Part shown: positions 8,750-17,223 of the stretch, piece after piece
Numbering within the stretch: position 1 is the first letter of the stretch
How the letters are laid out: each line of letters begins with the position of its first letter
Assembly: GCA_000435075.1 (NCBI GenBank)
Contig: FR890667.1
Span: 14,818 to 78,817 of the forward strand
Source: Bacteroides sp. CAG:770
GTDB lineage: Bacteria > Bacteroidota > Bacteroidia > Bacteroidales > UBA932
DNA: 64,000 nt
Direction: 5' to 3'
Notes under the pieces: model-generated
The model's database searches: none
The model's input: only the letters and a program-made list of their open reading frames with translations
What the model was told of the DNA's origin: nothing
Program-made: the position numbers and the translations under genes

Positions 8750-10969
8750 ATGAATCTTTTGAAAAAAGTGCTTTTTGCGGGTGCTGCGATTTGTGCGGCA
8801 TCGGCATTGACACAGTCCTGCAGCGGTTCAGGCCAGGCTGCGGCTGAACTTTCCGACGTCTCTGTCCTGAAATCTCCGGACGGGAACCTCTCCATGAAAT
8901 TCGGCATTGCGCCGGACGGAAGTCCCATGTATTCACTGAATTACGGTGAGACTGCCGTGATCAGGCCGAGTCATCTCGGATATGAGATGCGCGGTGTGCT
9001 CAAGGCCCAGAAGATTGTTTTCGGGGATAAGGATATCCGGAAAGTGGATGATAAGCCATGCTGGTCTTTCCATGACGGCTTTAAGGTAGAAAGCATTGAC
9101 ACATGCACATTCGATGAGACCTGGCAGCCTGTATGGGGTGAGGAATCCGAGATTCGCAACCATTATAATGAGTTGGCTGTCAATCTGGTACAGACATCTT
9201 CCGACAAGCGTATGACCGTGCGCTTCCGTCTTTTCGATGACGGCCTCGGTTTTCGTTATGAGTTCCCTGAGCAGAAGGGCCTGACTTATTTCGTAATCAA
9301 GGATGAAATGACTGAGTTCGCTATGGGTGGAGACTATACAGCCATCTGGATACCAGGCGATTACGATACTCAGGAATATCAGTACTCCGTGTCCCGCCTG
9401 AGCGAAATCAAGTCCAGGATGGAGGCTTCGATGTGCGGCAACTCGTCACAGACGCCATTTTCAATGACAGGAGTGCAGACCTCCCTTCAGATGAAGACTG
9501 ACGAAGGCCTCTACGTGAATATCCATGAGGCTGCATTGGTGGACTATTCCTGCATGCACCTTGATCTCGACCCTGCTACTTTGACCTTCAAAACTGAACT
9601 TACACCTGACGCCGAGGGCTGGCGCGGCCGTCTCCAGACCCCTTGCAAGAGCCCTTGGAGAACAGTCCAGGTTGTGGACAATGCTTGTAAACAGCTGGAA
9701 TCCAGGCTTGTGCTGAATCTAAACGAACCATGTACTTACGATGATGTCTCATGGATTCATCCTGTGAAATACGTAGGAGTCTGGTGGGAAATGATTACCG
9801 GAAAAGGCACCTGGGCATATACCGATGATTTCTCTTCAATTCACCTCGGCGTTTCCGACTATTCTAAAGCCAAGCCAAACGGCAAGCATTCAGCTAATAA
9901 TGAAAATGTGCGCCGCTATATCGACTTCGCCGCCGAGCATGGCTTTGACGAGGTTCTGGTAGAAGGCTGGAATGTCGGCTGGGAAGACTGGGCAAACTGC
10001 AACAAGGATTACGTCTTCGATTTTGTGACTCCTTATCCTGATTTCGACATCAAGGCTCTGAACGAGTATGCTCATTCCAAGGGTGTGAAACTTCTCATGC
10101 ACCATGAAACATCTTCATCTGTACGCAATTACGAGAGACACATGGATGCCGCCTACAACCTTATGGAGAAATACGGCTACGATGCTGTGAAGAGCGGGTA
10201 CGTGGGTGATATCCTGCCTCTCGGCGAGCATCACTACGGACAGTGGCTGAACAACCACTATCTCTATGCCGTGAAGGAAGCTGCGAAGCACCATATCATG
10301 GTCAATGCCCATGAGGCTGTCCGTCCGACCGGTCTCTGCCGCACCTATCCTAACCTCGTCGGCAACGAAAGTGCGAGAGGAACTGAGTATCAGGCGTTTG
10401 GCGGAACAGAGCCAATGCATGTGACCATTCTTCCGTTTACCCGTCTCAACGGCGGTCCGATGGATTTCACCCCTGGTATCTTCGAAATGGACCTCTCCAA
10501 GTTCTGCTCGAATACGTCCAAGGTCAATGCTACTATCGCAAACCAGCTCGCCCTTTATCTGACGATGTATTCTCCTCTCCAGATGGCGGCTGATTTCCCA
10601 GAGCATTACGAGCAGTTCGCTGACGCGTTCCAGTTCATCAAGGATGTCGCAGTGGATTGGCAGAAGAGCAAATACCTTCTTGCAGAGCCTGGTGACTACA
10701 TCGTAGTAGCCCGCAAGGCAAAGAAGTCAGGTCAATGGTTCGCCGGCGGCGTGACTGACGAAAACAGCAGGACACTGGATGTTCCGATGAACTTCCTCGA
10801 CCCTGGAAAGACATATGTGGCCAAGATTTATGCTGACGCTCCTGACGCAGATTATCAGAAGAATCCTCAGGCTTATGTGATTACAGAGCAGGAGGTTACA
10901 TCTGAGAGCGTGATCCCTGTATTCATGGCCCGCGGCGGCGGCTTTGCCATCGAGTTCAGAGAGAAATAA
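8750..10969 (+). CDS. susB: GH97 alpha-glucosidase, SusB-like
   Basis: This 739-residue protein has an N-terminal lipoprotein-type signal (SALTQSC). The GH97 N-terminal beta-sandwich covers residues ~35-300 and the barrel ~300-620. Four acidic residues, E453 (HHETSS), E522 (NAHEAVRPTG), E540 (NESARG) and E546 (GTEY), keep the spacing of the SusB residues I recall as E439/E508/E526/E532, all offset by 14. This pattern marks the inverting, calcium-dependent alpha-glucosidase branch of GH97 rather than the retaining galactosidase branch. It would release glucose from maltooligosaccharides in the periplasm. It is the last gene of the operon, before the terminator at 10990. Confidence 0.93.
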   Translation: MNLLKKVLFAGAAICAASALTQSCSGSGQAAAELSDVSVLKSPDGNLSMKFGIAPDGSPMYSLNYGETAVIRPSHLGYEMRGVLKAQKIVFGDKDIRKVDDKPCWSFHDGFKVESIDTCTFDETWQPVWGEESEIRNHYNELAVNLVQTSSDKRMTVRFRLFDDGLGFRYEFPEQKGLTYFVIKDEMTEFAMGGDYTAIWIPGDYDTQEYQYSVSRLSEIKSRMEASMCGNSSQTPFSMTGVQTSLQMKTDEGLYVNIHEAALVDYSCMHLDLDPATLTFKTELTPDAEGWRGRLQTPCKSPWRTVQVVDNACKQLESRLVLNLNEPCTYDDVSWIHPVKYVGVWWEMITGKGTWAYTDDFSSIHLGVSDYSKAKPNGKHSANNENVRRYIDFAAEHGFDEVLVEGWNVGWEDWANCNKDYVFDFVTPYPDFDIKALNEYAHSKGVKLLMHHETSSSVRNYERHMDAAYNLMEKYGYDAVKSGYVGDILPLGEHHYGQWLNNHYLYAVKEAAKHHIMVNAHEAVRPTGLCRTYPNLVGNESARGTEYQAFGGTEPMHVTILPFTRLNGGPMDFTPGIFEMDLSKFCSNTSKVNATIANQLALYLTMYSPLQMAADFPEHYEQFADAFQFIKDVAVDWQKSKYLLAEPGDYIVVARKAKKSGQWFAGGVTDENSRTLDVPMNFLDPGKTYVAKIYADAPDADYQKNPQAYVITEQEVTSESVIPVFMARGGGFAIEFREK

Positions 10970-10989
10970 TAACTGATATCATAATTATG

Positions 10990-11026
10990 AAAGCGGTGCG
11001 TGATTTTGGTTCACGCACCGCTTTTT
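10990..11026 (+). terminator. Rho-independent terminator after the GH97 gene
   Basis: A perfect 14-bp stem (10990-11003 with 11011-11024), a 7-nt loop and a TTTTTCT tail. It ends the starch operon and sits between two converging genes. Confidence 0.93.
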
Positions 11027-11065
11027 CTATAGTTCCTGCAAGGTCTCTGCAGAAAAACATTGACC

Positions 11066-12100
11066 TTACTTCTTATGGGAATCCAGGATTATGATGTCTT
11101 CGTCCGCTTTTTCCGGCATCTCGACATAGAACCAGTTGGTGGTCTTCGTCTTTTCGCCCTTGTCGGCACTGACTACCGCATAGAAAAGCTTGTCTCCCTT
11201 CTTCCAGCCTACGGCGCCGTTTCCGAACTTGTTCAGAGGATAGTCGCAGTAAATGCCCGGGACATTGTCCTCATAGTCGAAAATTAGGTACTTGGCGTAT
11301 GTGGCCTCGTCTGCCTGGCCGCTTCCGATGACATTGTGGTCTTCAGTAGTTGAATAATAGTGCTCGACGGCGCTGTTAGGAACGTTGTGGCAGAAAATCG
11401 TATTCTTCTCCGCCAATGGACGGAACTCGAAGACGACCTCTGTCCAAGGTGTTGTGGCAGCCGGCTCTGTTGTGAACTCGAAAACGCTCTCCTTGGAATC
11501 GGAATATCCGGATCCCTCTTCAGCCAAATTCTTGACCTTCAATATGTAAGAGGTGTTAGGCTTCAATCCTGCGAATGTTACATAAGGATCTTCGATAGTC
11601 GCCGCATTAAGACTGGTCTCAGGAGCATCCTTTGCGGCGATATCATAGTAGAACTTTCCTGAAGACGGAAGCCAGGTGACGCATGCGCCAACATCGGTCT
11701 TGCATGAACTCTTGAACTCCGGAGAGGCAACTCTCGGGATGACGCCTGTCGTGAATGTCACGCTGGCAGTAGCAGAAGGAGCGTAGTCAGGGTTGTTTTT
11801 GCTCAATGCCGTCACATGGAAGTTGTATGTGCTTTCTTCCTTGAGGTCAGAGATGGTCACGAGTGTCTCGGTATATGCTGCATTCTCAGCAACGACGACA
11901 CCATCAGCGGTCTCCAACTTATAGGAATATGTGTCTGCATGTTCGATAGGATTCCAAAAGAAGGAGTACTCCGTTACGGTACTTTGTGCCTTGAATCTCG
12001 GCTCCGGAGTGGCAAGTGGCTTTGGATCGGAGTCCTTGGAGCATCCTGCGGCAAGGACGAGCAGCGAAACGGCTGCGAATTTCAATAGATGGGTGTTCAT
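11066..12100 (-). CDS. Lipoprotein with two fibronectin type III-like domains, function unknown
   Basis: The 344-residue product begins with signal peptide MNTHLLKFAAVSLLVLAAGC, followed by SKDSD, an acidic stretch that suits surface export. Residues ~35-125 and ~126-210 look like tandem FN3 folds (YSFFWNPIEHADTYSYKLE, TYNFHVTAL; then a similar second copy ending in FEFTTEP). The last ~130 residues match nothing I recognise. It is transcribed towards the starch operon and separated from it by a terminator. No enzyme motifs are visible; a binding or adhesive surface role is only an inference from the fold. Confidence 0.75.
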   Translation of the reverse strand: MNTHLLKFAAVSLLVLAAGCSKDSDPKPLATPEPRFKAQSTVTEYSFFWNPIEHADTYSYKLETADGVVVAENAAYTETLVTISDLKEESTYNFHVTALSKNNPDYAPSATASVTFTTGVIPRVASPEFKSSCKTDVGACVTWLPSSGKFYYDIAAKDAPETSLNAATIEDPYVTFAGLKPNTSYILKVKNLAEEGSGYSDSKESVFEFTTEPAATTPWTEVVFEFRPLAEKNTIFCHNVPNSAVEHYYSTTEDHNVIGSGQADEATYAKYLIFDYEDNVPGIYCDYPLNKFGNGAVGWKKGDKLFYAVVSADKGEKTKTTNWFYVEMPEKADEDIIILDSHKK

Positions 12101-12130
12101 AGTATAAATGGTTTGTAAGTTCAGTTTTCC

Positions 12131-12163
12131 ACAATGTAGGCATTGTTCCGAAAAATTCCAAAA
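12131..12163 (-). promoter_or_regulatory. Possible Bacteroides-type promoter for the FN3 lipoprotein gene
   Basis: Read on the minus strand, TTTTGG (12158-12163 region) lies 19-20 nt before TACATTGT (12131-12138), an imperfect match to the -7 consensus TAnnTTTG. The start codon is about 31 nt downstream. Only a moderate match. Confidence 0.4.
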
Positions 12164-12245
12164 AATCTTTCAAAAATGGACGGATGAACATAAAAATTCT
12201 TATATTTAGACTTTCGATATGTAAGTGTTATTAACTCGACGGATT

Positions 12246-13478
12246 ATGAGAAGACTTATGGATTATGTCAATGCTGCAGCGCTGATATGCCTGGCGGCAT
12301 TTGTAATGGCCGGCTGTGAGAAAGACAAGAAGCCGGGTATTCCTGACGAGAAGCCTGCCGTTCCACCTGAGATTGTGGAAAAGGCGGTTGACATCTCTGC
12401 CGGTGGTACTGCCAACTGCTACTTGATCAAACCTGGCAGTACCGTGACTTTCACCACTGTGTATAAAGGAAACTCCAAGACAGAGACCACGGGCAAAGGC
12501 GTTTCCGCGAAACTGGTCTGGCAAGACACGAAGGGACTTGTAAAATCATTGAACTTCGACCCGGCGGAGCAGAAGATTTACATTGAACTGTCTGATGCTC
12601 AAGGAAATGCTGTGGCAGCCGTGTGTGACAATGACGGAAATATCCTTTGGAGCTGGCATTTGTGGGTCTGCAATTACGATCCTGAACTCGATCTTTATAC
12701 AACCGAGCCGAATGCGTCGGGAACGACATGGACTTTCATGTACAGGAATCTTGGAGCCATCGACGTGAACCATGCGTCCGTTGACTGTTATGGCATGATT
12801 TATCAATGGGGCAGAAAGGATCCGTTCACCGCTCCGAGATGCTATACTGTTATCAATGAGGACTATTCGTATCAGGAAGACGGCGAGAGGGAACTTTATG
12901 ACATTGATGGAAATGTCCTCAAGAAAATGAGGGAACTTGCTGAATATCATGGTACTATAGAAAAATCCATCCGTCAGCCTATGACCTTCTTCGCCATGAC
13001 GTACAAGGAGACGGGAGAGTTTGAGGAAGACGGTACTCCTATTACCGTATGTGACTATGAGACAAAGGATTGGGTAGATGTTCCCAATGATGACTATTGG
13101 GGCGGCGTATCCTTCAAGAAGACGATTTATGACCCGTGTCCTGTGGGCTATAAGGTGCCTGTAAGTGATGCTGACGGCAATACCCCTTATGACTGGATGA
13201 AGTTTGCAGACATGACCTGGGACCCTGCCAATCCTGGAGCAAACATTTACGGTCAATGGTTCCCTACGGCCGGTACAAGGGTTTATGCGTCCGGCGGTCT
13301 TGACCATCAGGAAGCCAATCCTTATTCCGGCATCTGGTTCGGAACTGTAGGCAAGGCCTCCACTACGAATCCGGCTCTCTACGGCCAGTATATGGCGATT
13401 ATGAAGGGCAAGCGTATGTTCAAGCCGATGAAGGACGCGAGATCGCAGGGTATGAGCGTCAGATGCGTGAAAGAGTAA
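12246..13478 (+). CDS. FISUMP/fimbrillin-like lipoprotein, function unknown
   Basis: The 410-residue protein starts at ATG 12246 (an in-frame ATG at 12225 is possible) with a lipoprotein signal ending in VMAGC. Its C-terminal half has the marks of the FISUMP-type domain seen in many Bacteroidetes and Fibrobacteres surface proteins: YRNLGAI, YGMIYQWGRKDPF near residue 190, PCPVGYKVP near residue 300, and a terminal MSVRCVKE. The same ending pattern recurs in the large protein at 45168-48017. The gene is transcribed divergently from the FN3 lipoprotein and closed by its own terminator. Surface exposure is likely; the molecular role is unknown. Confidence 0.75.
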   Translation: MRRLMDYVNAAALICLAAFVMAGCEKDKKPGIPDEKPAVPPEIVEKAVDISAGGTANCYLIKPGSTVTFTTVYKGNSKTETTGKGVSAKLVWQDTKGLVKSLNFDPAEQKIYIELSDAQGNAVAAVCDNDGNILWSWHLWVCNYDPELDLYTTEPNASGTTWTFMYRNLGAIDVNHASVDCYGMIYQWGRKDPFTAPRCYTVINEDYSYQEDGERELYDIDGNVLKKMRELAEYHGTIEKSIRQPMTFFAMTYKETGEFEEDGTPITVCDYETKDWVDVPNDDYWGGVSFKKTIYDPCPVGYKVPVSDADGNTPYDWMKFADMTWDPANPGANIYGQWFPTAGTRVYASGGLDHQEANPYSGIWFGTVGKASTTNPALYGQYMAIMKGKRMFKPMKDARSQGMSVRCVKE

Positions 13479-13496
13479 GTTACTATCTTTCAGTCA

Positions 13497-13550
13497 GATA
13501 CGAAAACGGGAAGGTGTCATGAGAGCACCTTCCCGTTTTCGTATCTTGTT
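13497..13550 (+). terminator. Long-stem terminator, probably bidirectional
   Basis: A perfect 20-bp stem (13497-13516 with 13526-13545) is followed by TTGTT on the plus strand, and has an AAAA tract within the stem on the other side. It lies between the FISUMP-like gene and the converging RloB-like gene and could serve both. Confidence 0.85.
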
Positions 13551-13567
13551 ACTATAATTATTATGGA

Positions 13568-14221
13568 TTACTTTTCGAAAATCTCAAAGAATTTGTTCAT
13601 TTCAGATATGCCTGTTGACTTAGCTTCAGCCAATGAAAAAGGCATAGCATTGTTACGTGCCATCCGGATGCCCTCTTCTCCGCCCAGTCGGTCGTAGATG
13701 TTGGGCGATTTCTTGTAGTAGTCTTCGCTTTTGTCATATTCTTCCAACCCTGGTTGCTTCCTCAGTGTAGCCTCCATGGCGCTGAAATCTGGGAAGAACT
13801 TGTGGGTCTTGCTGAAATGAAGCAAATACCAGAACTCCAGACAGGGGGTGTTTACGATGATCACCAGATTGTTCATCCATCCGTATTTGGCTTTTTCCCT
13901 TGGGGTCAGTGTGCCTTGGGTGGATTTCAAATACTTCTCGTAATAGACTTTGAAATGTTCAAATTCTTGACTGTTCTTGATGATGCAGTCCATATCCAGG
14001 ATGAGAATGACCTGAGTGGATTCCATGGCAAGTTTTTGTTGAGCCAAAGCGAACAGCGCCTCTACACTCTTCTTCTGAGGCAGGTCTGGCTTGATGGTGG
14101 CCTTTTTCATATCCGCGTTGGGATAATGCTCCTTCACCGTTTCCAAGTACCATTTTTCATCCTTCCCGTCGATTATAACGGCAATGGATTTCTCAGCACT
14201 GCGTCGATTGATCTTTCTCAT
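13568..14221 (-). CDS. RloB-like (AbiLii-like) defence protein
   Basis: The 217-residue product fits the RloB family: an N-terminal SIAVIIDGKDEKWYL strand (family pattern EGxTEKxYF), an ILILDMDCI strand with DxD, and the hallmark NTPCLEFWYLLHF near residue 130. The fold is thought to be Toprim-like, with the acidic residues binding metal. The ATG overlaps the TGA of the upstream ATPase gene (ATGA), so the two are translationally coupled, as in RloA/RloB or AbiL pairs of abortive-infection phage defence. The nuclease-like activity is an inference from the family. No signal peptide; cytoplasmic. Confidence 0.82.
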   Translation of the reverse strand: MRKINRRSAEKSIAVIIDGKDEKWYLETVKEHYPNADMKKATIKPDLPQKKSVEALFALAQQKLAMESTQVILILDMDCIIKNSQEFEHFKVYYEKYLKSTQGTLTPREKAKYGWMNNLVIIVNTPCLEFWYLLHFSKTHKFFPDFSAMEATLRKQPGLEEYDKSEDYYKKSPNIYDRLGGEEGIRMARNNAMPFSLAEAKSTGISEMNKFFEIFEK

Positions 14222-15537
14222 GACTCTTTCGTTTGGCTAAATGAAACGTAGGTATCTCCCAAGTGCGGAATACCGCCCAGTCGGCCTGCCCGGTAGGCAT
14301 TGTAACGATTGGTCGTGTCTCGCAAGGTTTCCGAATCAAAATCTGCCAGTGAATACAGTTCCGTATCTCCCTGTTCGGATTTCTTGGTAATCCACACGGA
14401 GTCGTCCCGGAAAAGGTCTCTGTCAGACAGAAATTCGGACAAGTGGGAAGAAAAGACTAACTGCGAATGATGCGAGTTCAGCAGATAGGTTGTCACGAAA
14501 TGCTGGTAGAGGTAGGGGTGCAATCGGCACTCCAGTTCATCAATGGCAAGGAAATGGGGCTCCTTGATGATTTGAAGGAGCAGGCCTGATAACTCATAGT
14601 AGCGTTGTGTTCCGCCTGATTCCTGCTTGAAATCCATGGGCACAGCCCCCTGATGCCCATTGTGGCTCATGTGGATGTCATATTCCAGCTGTGTAGGGTC
14701 TGACTTCAGTTCCTGCTTCATGCTTTCCGGAATCTGGTCGCTGTGCAGCAGGAGGTCGAGTATGTTGGGATTGAGCGGGCGCTTGGTTTGTTCCACCATC
14801 AGGTCGTTGATGCCGATGTCTGCTTTCATCAGTTGGCGCACCAGTGCGCTCTTTTCTATCAGGTTATCCATCAGGCTTTGGCTGACGTACTTCTGCAGTT
14901 TTTGGTCGCCGGTCGTGACCATCGGCATGAAATAGTCGTTCATCCAGTTCAAGATGGATTTCATCCAAGGGATGTCCACGTTGCTGTTCAGGTAGGCCCC
15001 GAAAAGAGTCCTGTTATGCAATAGATTGCCCGACAAAATACGGGTGCTTGTAGTCGAACGGTATCTGTCTCCCCATTTCATGGTGGACAGGAGTGAGTCT
15101 TTGTTGGTTTCACGCTCGAACACCATGTGTTCGCGTAGGGCATCGAATGGCTGGCACTTCAATACCTCATGATATATAACCTTGTTGTCGAAGATGATTT
15201 CATACTTGTATCTCGCTTCACCCACAATGAAGTTGACGACCATTTCTGAAGGATGCTGCAGGCAGGCTTCATCTAGGAAGAAACGGTCGTATTCAATTTC
15301 TGAGGTCTTATCCTTGCAAGGATGGAGCATCAAATCTGTAAACAGGTGAAACGCTCTCAAGACATTGCTTTTTCCCGAAGCATTGGCGCCTAATAACGTG
15401 GCAATTTTCAGTAGGCGGTATTTCCCGACCTTTATCACAAAGTACTCCTCCAGATGAGTACTGTTGGTCGCTTCAAAGGAAAGCGTTTGCTTATCCCGAA
15501 TGGAGCGGAAGTTGGATATTGAGAAGTCTATGACCAT
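14218..15537 (-). CDS. AAA/SMC-type ATPase, RloA-like (AbiLi-like) partner
   Basis: The 439-residue protein starts FSISNFRSIRDKQTLSFEA, the usual opening of the OLD/RloA-type AAA_21 ATPases. Walker A is G50-ANASGKS, the ABC-like segment lies around residues 295-325, Walker B is FLAIDE (D333, E334), and the LVFSSHLSEFL strand provides the H-loop-like switch. It sits immediately upstream of rloB with a 4-bp overlap. The pair is best read as a two-gene phage-defence module in which the ATPase senses infection and controls the effector; this is family knowledge, not tested here. The block from about 12.3 to 16.7 kb contains none of the GTCAATG heptamers common elsewhere, which fits horizontal acquisition. 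Confidence 0.85.
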   Translation of the reverse strand: MVIDFSISNFRSIRDKQTLSFEATNSTHLEEYFVIKVGKYRLLKIATLLGANASGKSNVLRAFHLFTDLMLHPCKDKTSEIEYDRFFLDEACLQHPSEMVVNFIVGEARYKYEIIFDNKVIYHEVLKCQPFDALREHMVFERETNKDSLLSTMKWGDRYRSTTSTRILSGNLLHNRTLFGAYLNSNVDIPWMKSILNWMNDYFMPMVTTGDQKLQKYVSQSLMDNLIEKSALVRQLMKADIGINDLMVEQTKRPLNPNILDLLLHSDQIPESMKQELKSDPTQLEYDIHMSHNGHQGAVPMDFKQESGGTQRYYELSGLLLQIIKEPHFLAIDELECRLHPYLYQHFVTTYLLNSHHSQLVFSSHLSEFLSDRDLFRDDSVWITKKSEQGDTELYSLADFDSETLRDTTNRYNAYRAGRLGGIPHLGDTYVSFSQTKES

Positions 15538-15660
15538 ATTCTATTTTTAGCAATTGATTATTCCGATAAGCACTTGATATTTGTAAGTGATATGCAAATA
15601 TATCTTTTTCATCCGAAATTTACAAGGGGCTAGCTGCATTTTTGCCAGCTTGCTAAGGTA

Positions 15661-15748
15661 GGCCGTGTGCGGAACCGCACGTATGGTGGTGTGAGAGGTC
15701 GGAAAACGAAAGTAGGAAGAAAACTACTTCGTTTTCCTCCTACTCGAT
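15661..15748 (+). mobile_element. 3' end of a group II intron (domains V and VI), body missing
   Basis: A domain V-like hairpin occupies about 15663-15686: GTGCG/CGCAC upper stem, CCGT/ATGG lower stem with one G-U pair, and the typical 2-nt bulge (15681-15682). It is followed by GGTGTGAGAGGTCGG, a string usual at bacterial intron 3' ends. Domain VI then folds as GAG/CTC, AGG/CCT and GGAAAACGAA/TTCGTTTTCC. A single unpaired A (15742) on the 3' side lies seven bases from the predicted 3' splice site after GAT (15748), the expected branch-point position. No reverse transcriptase or domains I-IV are visible upstream; only ~120 bp separates it from the RloA start. It is a remnant or a degenerate 3' fragment. 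Confidence 0.72.
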
Positions 15749-15767
15749 TGTCTGGTTTGCTGTCGGA

Positions 15768-17063
15768 CTATTCGTGATAGTCACCATATACGAGTTTTCC
15801 GTCGAACTTGCCCTGGAAATAGGCCTCGTTGCGGTCATCGCGGAATTTGAACTCGATGGAGTACGAGTCGTTTCCTTTATTGACAATGTCAGCATATCCG
15901 ATATTCGCTCCGTACCTAGGCATATAATCAGGTGCATACCATGTTCCGAGTGTGTTTCCGGTATTTGCGTCACCGAGTCCCGGAACTGTCATGAACGGCT
16001 GGAAATGAGCATTGTCCGCCGCATACATCACTGTGTATCTGCCTGAAGGCACCTCTCTTGTATATTTCTCTGCAGTGATGATGTCGAGCATCAGCATGTC
16101 TCCTGAACCTTCGTATGTCTCGAAATCAAATCCTTCGACGCCCAGATAGATTGTCCATTCTGAATGTGGCGCGGTAGCTGTGCTGCCATAGATTTTCTGT
16201 CCGTAGTAGTCGAGCGTTCCGACTGCCAGTTTGTTCATTTCCACCACTTTATAGTTGTCGTAGTCTTTTGAGAAGTTCTGGAGCGGGAATGAACCTGAAT
16301 ATGTCAGCGTATATGATTTTGTATCGGTCTTAAGACATGCGGTTACCTCATAGGCTCCTGATGCTGATGTTATCTGGATCCATCCGTCCTTTACCATGAG
16401 GTAGTTTCCTTCTACGCTGCTGTCATATATGAATGTGCCCTGCAGTCCTTCGGCATTGAAGTCCTCTCCTTTGGTGAATGTGAATTCTTCCAGTTTCCCG
16501 TCAGGATCAGGTACATACGTTCCTTTGATCAGGTCCTGCTCACCTGTCTTCGGCGCGTTCAGCTCCATGAAGACACCTATGCCTTCTCCTTCGAATGCGT
16601 TACCTGAGAAGACCGCGTTCCCGCATGTCATAAGAGCCCACGCGTTGTCAGTGCCGGCCATATAATAGTCTCCGTAGAAGAAACCGGTCGCGGTTGTCAT
16701 CTTTATTGCCTCTTTCGGATATCCCTCAGGGAAGACTGTCACGGCGAACGTCGTGCTTGCGCCCGAAGTGGTTTCATTGACAGTTATCACTGCTGTTCCA
16801 GCTGCCAATGCCTTGACGCTCAGGCCTTCGGCTTTCGCGACAGTTTCATTGTCCGAGGTCAATGCCAGTGTATATTCTTTTGCGTTTTCCGGTGTGACAA
16901 TGACTTCAGGTGTATATGTTTCTCCCACATTGAGGGTGACTGAAGTCTGTGCAACTTCGATTTTTTCGACTTTTACGGCAGGTTCCCCGTCCTTTTTGCA
17001 AGACTGGAGACCCAGTGAAATGATGCCTGCTGTCAGGCAGAATAGTGATTTTAGTCTGTCCAT
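15768..17063 (-). CDS. Ig-like (BIG_2) domain lipoprotein, function unknown
   Basis: The 431-residue protein opens with MDRLKSLFCLTAGIISLGLQSC, a lipoprotein signal. Residues ~33-110 form a BIG_2-type bacterial Ig domain (VEKIEVAQTSVTLNVGETYTPEVIVTPENA.., ending in VITVNETTSG). The remaining ~320 residues are rich in Gly, Tyr, Asp and Thr, consistent with extracellular beta structure (repeated YYMAGTDNAW, TYSGSFPLQNF-like strands), but I recognise no catalytic motif. It is monocistronic and ends 19 bp after the group II intron remnant. A surface-binding role is only inferred. Confidence 0.75.
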   Translation of the reverse strand: MDRLKSLFCLTAGIISLGLQSCKKDGEPAVKVEKIEVAQTSVTLNVGETYTPEVIVTPENAKEYTLALTSDNETVAKAEGLSVKALAAGTAVITVNETTSGASTTFAVTVFPEGYPKEAIKMTTATGFFYGDYYMAGTDNAWALMTCGNAVFSGNAFEGEGIGVFMELNAPKTGEQDLIKGTYVPDPDGKLEEFTFTKGEDFNAEGLQGTFIYDSSVEGNYLMVKDGWIQITSASGAYEVTACLKTDTKSYTLTYSGSFPLQNFSKDYDNYKVVEMNKLAVGTLDYYGQKIYGSTATAPHSEWTIYLGVEGFDFETYEGSGDMLMLDIITAEKYTREVPSGRYTVMYAADNAHFQPFMTVPGLGDANTGNTLGTWYAPDYMPRYGANIGYADIVNKGNDSYSIEFKFRDDRNEAYFQGKFDGKLVYGDYHE

Positions 17064-17118
17064 ATTTTTAGTTTTTTTGCCGCCGCAATATATGCATATT
17101 CAGATAAAATGTGTCAAA

Positions 17119-17153
17119 ATTTCGTAATTTTTTGAAAAATGTATTACGGAAAT
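17119..17153 (+). promoter_or_regulatory. Near-palindrome upstream of umuD, candidate operator
   Basis: ATTTCGTAAT (17119-17128) and ATTACGGAAAT (17143-17153) are inverted copies with one extra base in the second half-site, 14 nt apart, between the divergent Ig-domain lipoprotein and umuD genes. A TATCTTCG (17166-17173) one base off the -7 consensus lies just downstream. The adjacent UmuD-like protein has a putative DNA-binding N-terminus, so autoregulation at this site is a reasonable hypothesis; the sequence alone does not prove it. Confidence 0.4.
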
Positions 17154-17223
17154 CAAAATAATTGGTATCTTCGTGCTGGTGTTCGGCAGGATTGACGACT
17201 TGCGGAACTTGAATAATGAATTT

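Noticed and set aside
12546..13307. 253-codon open frame on the minus strand
   Set aside because: Antisense to the FISUMP-like lipoprotein gene, which has a signal peptide, domain motifs and a terminator.
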